From the NCBI GenBank assembly GCA_021156245.1, contig JAJNBO010000128.1:1-7102 (forward strand): a stretch of DNA of 7,102 nt, written 5' to 3'. Source of the DNA: Ramlibacter sp. (GTDB taxonomy: Bacteria; Pseudomonadota; Gammaproteobacteria; Burkholderiales; Burkholderiaceae_C). The translations under genes were made by a program, and so were the position numbers. Of the stretch, positions 1 through 6,496 are shown piece by piece; positions within the stretch are counted from its first letter, which is position 1; every line of letters begins with the position of its first letter. A model generated the notes under the pieces. The model was given only the letters and a program-made list of their open reading frames with translations, was not told the DNA's origin and made no database searches.

Positions 1-138
1 CTGTTGCTTCGGCACAGCGCGCGGGGCGCTTGCCAGCCGCTCGGGCGTGCTGCATGGCACGCCTGTCGCTACTTCGTTCTATACGGATAGGCAGGAGGGC
101 GAGGGCTCGGGGAGAATTCCCGGCACTCCGACCTTCCC
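1..138. other. 5' flank, no supported gene
   Basis: I see no convincing gene here. The frame of the downstream gene is closed by a TAG at 88-90, so the first 90 bases could be the tail of an upstream gene in that frame, but the translation is not recognisable. The stretch around 69-90 is the only AT-richer patch and contains TATACG at 80-85, which resembles a -10 box, but no matching -35 hexamer lies at the right spacing. A strong Shine-Dalgarno-like AGGAGG sits at 93-98, about 40 bases before the ATG at 139, with no in-frame start between. No hairpin terminator was recognised. Confidence 0.4.
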
Positions 139-1515
139 ATGGACAAGGCCCCGCCTCCCCTTCTTTCCACCGCGCCACAGCCGGTGCAGGACGCCGTGCT
201 GCGTTGCCAGGCCGCCATGCTGGCGCGCAACCGCCTGGGCGAGGGCGCGACGGCGCTCGCGGTCGAACTGGCGCAGCTCCTGCAATGCCGCCGGGCCAGC
301 ATCGGCCTGATGGACCGGGACCAGCTGCGCATCGTCGGCAGCACCCAGGCCTCGCCCATGGACCAGCGCCGCGACACCGCCACCGCCCTGGTCGCCGCCA
401 TGCACGAAGCCCTCGACCAGGGCCTCAGCGTCGCGTGGCCTCCGGTGGTCGCCAGTCCGCCCATCTCGCTGGCCCAGCGCGAGCTGGCTGGCAGCGGCCA
501 CGCCTGCACCGTTCCCATCGTGGCCGGCCAGCGGCTGGTCGGCGCCATCACGCTGGAGCGGGAGAACCCTCCTTTTTCCCTGCCCGAACTCGCGCTGTGC
601 GAGGACATCGCCAGCTTCGCCGGGCCCGTGCTGCAGTTGCAGCGGGCGGCCGAAACGCCGTGGCATGCGCGCATCCTGCAAGGCCTGCGCGATCGGCTTT
701 CCGGCCCGCGTGAGCGCCAGATGGCGTGGGCCGCAGGGCTGCTGGCGGTGGTCGTGCTGCTTGCCGTGCCGCTGCCCTGGCGCGTGAGCGCCCCCGCGCG
801 GCTCGAAGGCTCCGTACAACGCGCCGTCGTGGCCGCCACCGACGGCTTCCTGCAGCAGGCCAACGTGCGACCGGGTGACCGCGTCAAGGCCGGCCAGGTG
901 CTGGCGCAGCTTTCGTCACAGGACCTGGAGCTGGAACGCAAGCGCCGCGAGAGCGAACTGCGCCAGCACGAGAACGCATTCCGTGCCGCGGAGGCCCGCA
1001 ACGACCGCACGCAGATGGTCATCAGCCAGTCGCGCGCGGCGGAGGCGCAGGCATTGCTTGCGCTGGCGGAAGGCCAGCTCGAACGCAGCCAGCTGGCCGC
1101 TCCCTTCGACGGCGTCGTGATCCGCGGCGACCTGGCGCAGAACCTCGGCGCGCCCGTCCAGAAGGGCGAGGTGCTGCTGGTCCTGGCGCCGAGCGACAGC
1201 TTCCGCCTCATCGTGGAAGTCGACGAAGCGGACATCGCCGCCGTCCGCCCGGGCCAGCATGGACAACTCGCGCTCGCCGCGCGGCCGGAGGAGCCGCTGC
1301 GCTTCACCACCCGGCGGGTCGTCCCGGTGGCCACCACGGCGGACGGGCGCAATTATTTCGAGGTGGAGGCAACGCCGGACCACGCGCAGGCCAACCTGCG
1401 CCCCGGCCTCAGTGGCGTGGCAAAGATCGAGGCGGGGGAGCGGCCGCTGGCCTGGCTGCTGCTGCATCGCTTCGCCACGTGGCTGCGCCTGGCGGTCTGG
1501 ACGCTCACACCCTGA
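139..1515 (+). CDS. GAF-like domain / HlyD-type membrane fusion protein
   Basis: This 458-residue protein is predicted to be anchored in the inner membrane and to act as a periplasmic adaptor of an export complex. Residues about 24-172 look like a GAF domain: a short strand around I55-G56, then a block ending in 'VPIVAGQRLVGAITLE' and a closing helix. One strongly hydrophobic helix follows at about 195-213. After it comes a barrel-sandwich (lipoyl-like) hybrid domain, with halves at about 230-258 ('RPGDRVKAGQVLAQL') and 319-351 ('APFDGVVIRGDL'). These flank a charged coiled-coil hairpin, and a beta-barrel part follows to about 435. The C-terminus (437-455) is again hydrophobic. With the helix after the GAF part, the GAF domain should lie in the cytoplasm. 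ATG 139 is the first possible start after the in-frame TAG at 88-90, but it lacks a well-placed ribosome binding site; M27 (217) is an alternative. The stop overlaps the next start by one base (TGATG). Fusion of GAF to an adaptor is unusual and suggests sensing or docking; its ligand is unknown. Confidence 0.9.
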   Translation: MDKAPPPLLSTAPQPVQDAVLRCQAAMLARNRLGEGATALAVELAQLLQCRRASIGLMDRDQLRIVGSTQASPMDQRRDTATALVAAMHEALDQGLSVAWPPVVASPPISLAQRELAGSGHACTVPIVAGQRLVGAITLERENPPFSLPELALCEDIASFAGPVLQLQRAAETPWHARILQGLRDRLSGPRERQMAWAAGLLAVVVLLAVPLPWRVSAPARLEGSVQRAVVAATDGFLQQANVRPGDRVKAGQVLAQLSSQDLELERKRRESELRQHENAFRAAEARNDRTQMVISQSRAAEAQALLALAEGQLERSQLAAPFDGVVIRGDLAQNLGAPVQKGEVLLVLAPSDSFRLIVEVDEADIAAVRPGQHGQLALAARPEEPLRFTTRRVVPVATTADGRNYFEVEATPDHAQANLRPGLSGVAKIEAGERPLAWLLLHRFATWLRLAVWTLTP

Positions 1516-3665
1516 TGACGCAGTCGCTGGTCAGCAGTTCCTGGTACCGCGTGGCGCCGTTGCGGCCCGCGCTGGTCGGGGGGCTGAAGATCGTGCGGCA
1601 CCAGGTGCGCGACCAGGTCTGGCAACTGCTCGTGGAGCCGGGCACGGGGCGCCAGCTTCGCCTCAACCCGTCGGCCTATGCGTTCGCGGGTCGCTGCGAC
1701 GGCCGCATGACGGTGGAGGACATCTGGCGCCTGCTGCTGGAGCGCGAGGGGGAGCAGGCGCCGACGCAGGACGAAATCCTGCGGCTGCTGGCGCAGCTCT
1801 CGCGCGCCGGACTGGTGCAGTTCGATACCGCGCCGAACCTGTCGCTGCTGTTCGCCCGCCGGGAAGAGGACGAGGAGCGCGCGCGCCGGGCGTTCATCAA
1901 CCCCTTGTTCCTGCGGGTCCGCCTGTTCGACCCCGCGCGACTGCTCGATGCCACCGCGCCAGGGGTGCGCGCGGTGGCGCGGTGGCCGCTGTTGCCGCTG
2001 TGGTCCGTAGCGGTGCTGCTCGCGCTGATGGCCGCCGCCATGCAGTTCCCCGCGCTGAAGGCCGATGCCCTGCGCGTGCTGGCGACGCCTTCCAGCTATG
2101 CGATCGCCTGGCTGGCCTACCCGCTGGTGAAGGCGCTGCACGAACTCGCCCACGGCATGGCCGTGCGGCATTTCGGGGGCAACGTGCACGAGGTCGGCCT
2201 GTCGCTGGTGTTCCTCACGCCCGCGCCCTATGTCGACGCGAGTGCGGCGAACGCGTTCCCGTCCCCGCGCGAGCGGGCGATCGTCAGCGCCGCCGGCATC
2301 ATGCTGGAGCTCGCGCTGGCTGCCGCGGCGCTGCTCGCGTGGCTGCTGCTCGTGCCGGGTCTGCTGCGCGACGCGGCGTTGGTGGTCGTGTTGATCGGCG
2401 CCGTCTCCACCGTGCTGTTCAACGCCAATCCGCTGCTGCGGCTGGACGGCTACCACCTGCTGTGCGACCTGCTGCAGTTGCCCAACCTCGCGGTGCGCAG
2501 CCAAGCCTGGTGGGCGACGCAGTGGCGGCGGCTGGTCGGCGCCGCGCCGGCGCTGCCGCCCGGCGTGCTCGCAGCGGGCGAAACCAAGTGGCTGGTGTTC
2601 CATGCGCCGGCGGCGCTGCTGTACCGCATCGGCCTGATGGCCACGCTGGTGTTCTGGGTCGGCCGCCACTCGTGGCTGCTCGGATGGATGGCGGCTCTGG
2701 CGCTGGTGGCCTGGATGCTGTCCGGCGCGGTGCGCGGCTTCCTGCGGTCGGCAGCCGCGAGCGCCAGTCCTGCAGTGCGCCGCCGCACGCTCGCGGCGAC
2801 GGCTGTTCTCGGCGCGGTGGGGCTGGTTGCGATCTTCACGGTTCCGGCGCCGGCCACCGTGGTGGCGCGGGGCATCGTCTGGCCGCCGGAGCGGGCGCAA
2901 TTGCGTGCCGAGTCCGCGGGATTCGTGCAGGCGGGGCAGGTGCCGGACGGCGCCGCGGTGTCCCCCGGCGACACCGTTGCGACGCTGGCGGACCCCGCGC
3001 TGGAGGCGCAGCGTGAACGCTTCGCCAGCGAACGCACGGGCCTGCTCGCGCAGCAGTACCAGGCGTTGCTGAAGGATCCTTCGCGTGCCGGCGACCTCAA
3101 CGCGCAGCTGGAGCGCAACGAGGCCGAGACGCAGCGCGCCGAGCAGCAGGTCGAGAACCTTGCCTTGCGCGCGCGCACCGCCGGCCGCGCCGTGTGGCCG
3201 CGGGAGAGGGACATGCCGGGCAGCTACGCACGCCGGGGCGACATGCTCGGGTACGTGATGGCTGCCGAGCCCGCCCAGGTGCGCGTGGTGCTGCGCGACG
3301 AAGACTTGCTGCGGGTTCGCGGCCGGGTGCAGGGTATCGAAGTCCGACTCGCCGAAGAACCCTGGACGTCGCGCGCCGGCACCCTGCTGAACGAAACGCC
3401 CGCCGCCACCCGGCAGTTGCCCAGCGCGGCGCTCGGCGACCGCCACGGCGGGCCCATCGCCGTCGACCCGGCGGACAAGGACGGGGTGCGCAGCCAGGCC
3501 CCGGTGTTCCTGCTGGACGTGCAGGTGCCGGACATCTCTCCCGGCCGCATCGGCGGCCGCGCGTGGGTGAAACTGGACTTGCCCAGCGAGCCCATCGGCC
3601 TGCAGGTCTTGCGCACCCTGCGGCAGTTGCTGGTGCGGCAATTCAGCCCCACCGGACAAGCATGA
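1515..3665 (+). CDS. PqqD-like / M50 zinc metalloprotease / HlyD fusion membrane protein
   Basis: This 716-residue polytopic membrane protein resembles the 'putative peptide zinc metalloprotease' (YydH-like) group. Residues about 15-108 form a PqqD-like winged-helix module, a fold that binds leader peptides in peptide-maturation systems. The M50 core follows: the zinc motif HELAH is at 209-213, and the second conserved motif NPLLRLDGYH is at 305-314 with D311 as the expected third zinc ligand, so the active site looks intact. Hydrophobic segments lie near 157-178, 195-212, 257-285, 288-303, 369-383, 387-406 and 426-446. From about 447 the chain becomes a HlyD-like periplasmic part with a coiled-coil hairpin around 495-560. 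ATG 1515 is preferred over an in-frame ATG at 1479 because it overlaps the upstream stop (TGATG) and needs no 37-base overlap. There is no good ribosome binding site, so translation probably depends on coupling. Related proteins can be transporters or adaptors rather than active proteases, so cleavage of the downstream LEPR-XLL protein is only an inference. Confidence 0.94.
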   Translation: MTQSLVSSSWYRVAPLRPALVGGLKIVRHQVRDQVWQLLVEPGTGRQLRLNPSAYAFAGRCDGRMTVEDIWRLLLEREGEQAPTQDEILRLLAQLSRAGLVQFDTAPNLSLLFARREEDEERARRAFINPLFLRVRLFDPARLLDATAPGVRAVARWPLLPLWSVAVLLALMAAAMQFPALKADALRVLATPSSYAIAWLAYPLVKALHELAHGMAVRHFGGNVHEVGLSLVFLTPAPYVDASAANAFPSPRERAIVSAAGIMLELALAAAALLAWLLLVPGLLRDAALVVVLIGAVSTVLFNANPLLRLDGYHLLCDLLQLPNLAVRSQAWWATQWRRLVGAAPALPPGVLAAGETKWLVFHAPAALLYRIGLMATLVFWVGRHSWLLGWMAALALVAWMLSGAVRGFLRSAAASASPAVRRRTLAATAVLGAVGLVAIFTVPAPATVVARGIVWPPERAQLRAESAGFVQAGQVPDGAAVSPGDTVATLADPALEAQRERFASERTGLLAQQYQALLKDPSRAGDLNAQLERNEAETQRAEQQVENLALRARTAGRAVWPRERDMPGSYARRGDMLGYVMAAEPAQVRVVLRDEDLLRVRGRVQGIEVRLAEEPWTSRAGTLLNETPAATRQLPSAALGDRHGGPIAVDPADKDGVRSQAPVFLLDVQVPDISPGRIGGRAWVKLDLPSEPIGLQVLRTLRQLLVRQFSPTGQA

Positions 3666-5578
3666 GCGCCGTGAGCCAATGGCCCTTTCCCGGGGTGCTC
3701 TGGGGCGAGTATCCGGAGCAGGCGCCGGAGGCGGCCAGGCGCGAGCGTGGCGTGCCTGCCTCGCGGCGTGTGCTCGAACGTTTCGCCGATGCAGTGGCGG
3801 CCGCGCCCCGTGTGCCAGGCGAGGCGTTCGGGTCGCGGCTGGAACGCTTGCCCAGCCTCGCCAAGGACCCTGACGCATGGCTGCACGAAGCCATGCTGCT
3901 GGCGGCGTCGGCGCTGGCGGGCCAAGGCTTCCCACCGCACCGGCAGCAGCTGCTGGCAGCGCGCGTGCTGCTGGAGGACCGGCTGGCGGAAATGGCGACC
4001 GGCGAAGGCAAGACTGCCGCCATCGCGATGGCCGCTGCGGTTGCCGCCCTCGGCCGCACACCGGTGCACGTGGTCACGGCCAACGACTACCTGGCGCAGC
4101 GCGATGCGGACGCCTTGCGGCCGTTCTACGAGCGCCTCGGCCTGCGCGTCGACTGCGTGACCCAGCCGATGCTCGCCGTCCGCAGGCGCGAGGCCTACGC
4201 CGCCGACGTCACGTATTGCACGGCCAAGGAACTCGCGTTCGACTACCTCCGGGACAGCCTCGGCCGGGAAGCCGACCTGTCCGCGCTGGAACAACGCGCA
4301 CGCCGGATCGGGCCCGGCCGCCAGCCCCATGCCCCGGTGCTCCGCGGCCTGTGCATGGCCATCCTGGACGAGGCCGACACCGTGCTGATCGACGAGGCGC
4401 GCGTGCCGCTGGTGCTCGCGCAACCCGAGGGGTCGGCGCAGGAGTCCGCGTTCCATGAGCAGGCGCTGCGGGCCGCGCGCGCGCTGGCACCCGGACAGGA
4501 CTATGTGCGCCTGGGCGGCGGGCGCCGCTTCGAACTGACGCCGCGCGGCCGGCAGCGCCTCGTCACCTGGCCGGTGGCGGACCATCCGCTCCTGGGCCAC
4601 CGCGCCCATCGCGAAGCCGCGGTGGAGATGGCGCTCGTGGCCTTGCTGGTGTTGCGCCGGGACCATGAGTACGTGGTGCGTGACGGCGAAGTGACCCTGA
4701 TCGACGAGACCACGGGGCGTCCGGCGGAAGGCCGGGCGTGGTCGTCGGGCTTGCACCAACTGGTGGAGTGGAAAGAGGGCGTTTCGGCGACGCGGCGCAA
4801 CTCGACAGTGACGCAGATCACGTTCCAGCGTTTTTTCCCTCGCTACCTCCGCCTGGCCGGCGCGAGTGGAACGCTCGGAGAGGCGCGCGGGGAACTGGGG
4901 CAGGTCTATGGCTTGCGGGTGGAAGTCATCGCTCCGCGCACCGCGTCGAGGGTGGACCACCGCCCCCCCTTGCTGCTCCCCAATAGCGATGCGCTCTGGC
5001 GCGCGGTCGCCGAAGAGGCGAAGCGGCTGGCGGGCCAGGGGCGAGCCGTGTTGATCGGCACGGAAACGGTGGCGCAGTCCGAGGCGCTGTCGGAGTGCCT
5101 TGCCGGGGAGGGCGTGCCACATCGCGTCCTGAACGCGCGGCAGGACCGGGGAGAAAGCGAGCTGATTGCCGCGGCCGGGCAGCCATGCCAGGTCACGGTC
5201 GCGACCAGCATGGCAGGCCGCGGCACCGACATCGCTTGTCACCCGCAGGTGCTGCAGCGCGGGGGGCTGCACGTCATTCTCTGTCAAGTGAATGCATCGG
5301 CGCGCATCGACCGGCAATTCCTGGGGCGCGCCGGGCGCCAGGGCCAGCCGGGCAGCGTCCAGCGAATGGTGGCAGCCGACTTTGCACTGCTGCAGAAATG
5401 GTGGCCGCGGTGGTGGCTGGAGCGTTTGCCTGCCAGCAACACCCTTTTGGCCAACGTGACGATCGGGATGGCACAAAGGCAGGAATCCTTTACCCAGCGT
5501 AAGGATCGTGTCAAACTGTGTCAGCTCGCGGCCCATGAGGACCGCGACCTGACGTTCAGCCGACAGGTGACAACATGA
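3662..5578 (+). CDS. SecA-like ATPase lacking most of the C-terminal half
   Basis: This 638-residue protein matches the motor of the SecA preprotein translocase ATPase along most of its length. Visible motifs are: Walker A 'MATGEGKT' (111-118, K117); 'VVTANDYLAQRDAD' just after it; Walker B/DEAD box 'LDEADTVLIDEAR' (D236-D239); a shortened preprotein cross-linking region up to 'DGEVTLIDETTGR' from D341; 'GLHQLVEWKEG' (363-373); 'ATSMAGRGTDI' ending at I524; and motif VI 'GRAGRQGQPGS' with likely arginine fingers R556 and R559. Canonical SecA is roughly 830-900 residues. Here only about 75 residues follow motif VI, with an 'AQRQESFTQRKDR' stretch resembling the start of the scaffold helix, so the rest of the scaffold, the helical wing and the cysteine zinc tail are missing. 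Since all catalytic motifs are intact, this looks like a specialised paralogue rather than a decayed gene. ATG 3662 overlaps the upstream stop (ATGA); the same frame is open back to 3194, but that part overlaps the M50 gene. It is not the housekeeping secA. Energising export of the LEPR-XLL protein is inferred from context. Confidence 0.94.
   Translation: MSAVSQWPFPGVLWGEYPEQAPEAARRERGVPASRRVLERFADAVAAAPRVPGEAFGSRLERLPSLAKDPDAWLHEAMLLAASALAGQGFPPHRQQLLAARVLLEDRLAEMATGEGKTAAIAMAAAVAALGRTPVHVVTANDYLAQRDADALRPFYERLGLRVDCVTQPMLAVRRREAYAADVTYCTAKELAFDYLRDSLGREADLSALEQRARRIGPGRQPHAPVLRGLCMAILDEADTVLIDEARVPLVLAQPEGSAQESAFHEQALRAARALAPGQDYVRLGGGRRFELTPRGRQRLVTWPVADHPLLGHRAHREAAVEMALVALLVLRRDHEYVVRDGEVTLIDETTGRPAEGRAWSSGLHQLVEWKEGVSATRRNSTVTQITFQRFFPRYLRLAGASGTLGEARGELGQVYGLRVEVIAPRTASRVDHRPPLLLPNSDALWRAVAEEAKRLAGQGRAVLIGTETVAQSEALSECLAGEGVPHRVLNARQDRGESELIAAAGQPCQVTVATSMAGRGTDIACHPQVLQRGGLHVILCQVNASARIDRQFLGRAGRQGQPGSVQRMVAADFALLQKWWPRWWLERLPASNTLLANVTIGMAQRQESFTQRKDRVKLCQLAAHEDRDLTFSRQVTT
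5565..5570 (+). promoter_or_regulatory. ribosome binding site of the second adaptor gene
   Basis: AGGTGA lies 4 bases before the ATG at 5575, inside the end of the SecA-like gene. It supports this start together with the ATGA stop/start overlap. Confidence 0.55.
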
Positions 5579-6486
5579 CCAGATTTCGTCGTTGGGGGTT
5601 GGCCGCAGGGCTTCTGTTCCCCCTGGCGGCGCCCGCCGCCCAGCCCCTCGGCTGCCTGATCGAACCGCATCGCGTGTCGGAGGTGGGCAGTCCCGTCATC
5701 GGGGTCATCGAGTCCACGCTGGTCGAACGCGGTGAACGCGTGACGGCCGGCCAGCCGCTCGCCACGCTTCGCTCCGACGTGGAGCGGCAGTCGGTCGCCG
5801 TCGCGCTCAGCAAGGCCCAGGCGGTGGGGGAGCTGCAGGCCGCGGAGGCCAATGCGTTGCTGGCCCGCCAGAAGCTGGCCCGCGCGCAGGACCTCGCCAA
5901 CCAGCAGTTCATTTCCGGCCAGGCGCTCGAGCAGGCGCGGGCCGAATCCGTGGTGGCCGAAAACCGGCTGGCGCAGGTGCGCGAGCAGCGCGGCGTCTAC
6001 ATGCGCGAGCACGAGATGGCGCAGGCGCAGCTGGGGCTGCGCACCATCCGCAGCCCCATCTCCGGCGTCATCGTCGACCGCTATCTGTCCGCTGGCGAGC
6101 GGGTGGAGGAAAAGCCGGTCTACCGCGTGGCCATGGTGAATCCGCTGCGGGTGGAGGTGGTCCTTCCGTCCTCGTTCTACAGCACGGTGGGCGTGGGGAT
6201 GCCCGTGAAAGTGACGCCGGACTTCCCCGGAGCGACACCCCGCACGGCCAAGGTGACGCTGGTGGACAAGGTGATCGACGGCGCGAGCAATACCTTCCGC
6301 ATCCGGCTCGAACTGCCGAACCCCGACATGTCGCTGCCCGCGGGCCTTCGCTGCAAGGCGGATCTCGGTGTCAATCCCGGAGCTGCCTTGCAGAAGTCGG
6401 CGGCGACGCAGCCATTGACGTCCCTGCCGTCCGGTCTGCGGCTCACCGGCAGCCCGGCGCTGGCCAGGCAGCCCGCCAAACCCTAG
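5575..6486 (+). CDS. HlyD/RND-type periplasmic adaptor with signal peptide
   Basis: This is a 303-residue periplasmic adaptor (membrane fusion protein). The N-terminus has R3, R5 and R6, then a hydrophobic run and 'APAAQ', a typical Sec signal peptide probably cut near residue 22. C27 in 'PLGC' resembles a lipobox, but proline at -3 is atypical, so lipidation is uncertain. The first lipoyl half is about 37-70 ('GVIESTLVERGERVTAGQPLATL'-type strand pattern), the alpha-helical hairpin about 70-155 is rich in Ala, Gln and Glu, and the second half starts at I158 ('IRSPISGVIVDRYLSAGERV'). A beta-barrel domain follows to about 265. The last 35 or so residues are Pro/Ala/Ser-rich and probably disordered. 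C27 and C260 are both in the mature part and might pair. It is shorter than typical RND adaptors of about 370-400 residues. The start overlaps the SecA-like stop, and only 10 bases separate its TAG from the LEPR-XLL gene. Bridging the inner-membrane machinery to an outer-membrane channel not encoded here is inferred. Confidence 0.93.
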   Translation: MTRFRRWGLAAGLLFPLAAPAAQPLGCLIEPHRVSEVGSPVIGVIESTLVERGERVTAGQPLATLRSDVERQSVAVALSKAQAVGELQAAEANALLARQKLARAQDLANQQFISGQALEQARAESVVAENRLAQVREQRGVYMREHEMAQAQLGLRTIRSPISGVIVDRYLSAGERVEEKPVYRVAMVNPLRVEVVLPSSFYSTVGVGMPVKVTPDFPGATPRTAKVTLVDKVIDGASNTFRIRLELPNPDMSLPAGLRCKADLGVNPGAALQKSAATQPLTSLPSGLRLTGSPALARQPAKP

Positions 6487-6490
6487 GAGT
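6485..6490 (+). promoter_or_regulatory. strong ribosome binding site of the LEPR-XLL gene
   Basis: AGGAGT is placed 6 bases before the ATG at 6497 and overlaps the upstream TAG stop. It is the best Shine-Dalgarno match at any start in the window, as expected if the cargo protein is made in larger amounts than the coupled machinery genes before it. Confidence 0.75.
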
Positions 6491-6496
6491 CCGCCG

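Noticed and set aside
69..1352. Minus-strand open frame of 427 codons
   Set aside because: It is antisense to the GAF/HlyD gene and rich in Ser/Arg/Ala with no domain.
1479..1514. Earlier ATG for the M50 gene
   Set aside because: It would add 12 residues overlapping the gene 1 C-terminus; the ATG at 1515 matches the tight coupling seen at the other junctions.
1259..3016. Plus-strand frame of 585 codons overlapping genes 1 and 2
   Set aside because: Its Arg/Gly/Ala-rich translation has no motif, whereas the competing frame carries the M50 zinc motifs and membrane helices.
3194..3661. N-terminal extension of the SecA-like protein
   Set aside because: The frame is open, but it overlaps the HlyD part of the M50 gene and does not resemble SecA; ATG 3662 fits the ATGA overlap and the SecA N-terminal region.
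1353..4061. Minus-strand open frame of about 900 codons
   Set aside because: It runs antisense across the M50 gene and into the SecA-like gene. Its Arg/Gln/His/Pro-rich translation shows no domain, as expected for an antisense frame in DNA with very high GC at third positions.
3224..5536. Minus-strand open frame of 770 codons
   Set aside because: It lies antisense to the SecA-like gene, whose motifs are unmistakable; the translation is low-complexity with no recognisable motif.
3662..5578. Reading the SecA-like gene as a truncated pseudogene
   Set aside because: The frame is clean, all catalytic motifs are intact, and the end is coupled to the next start, so the short length looks selected rather than accidental.
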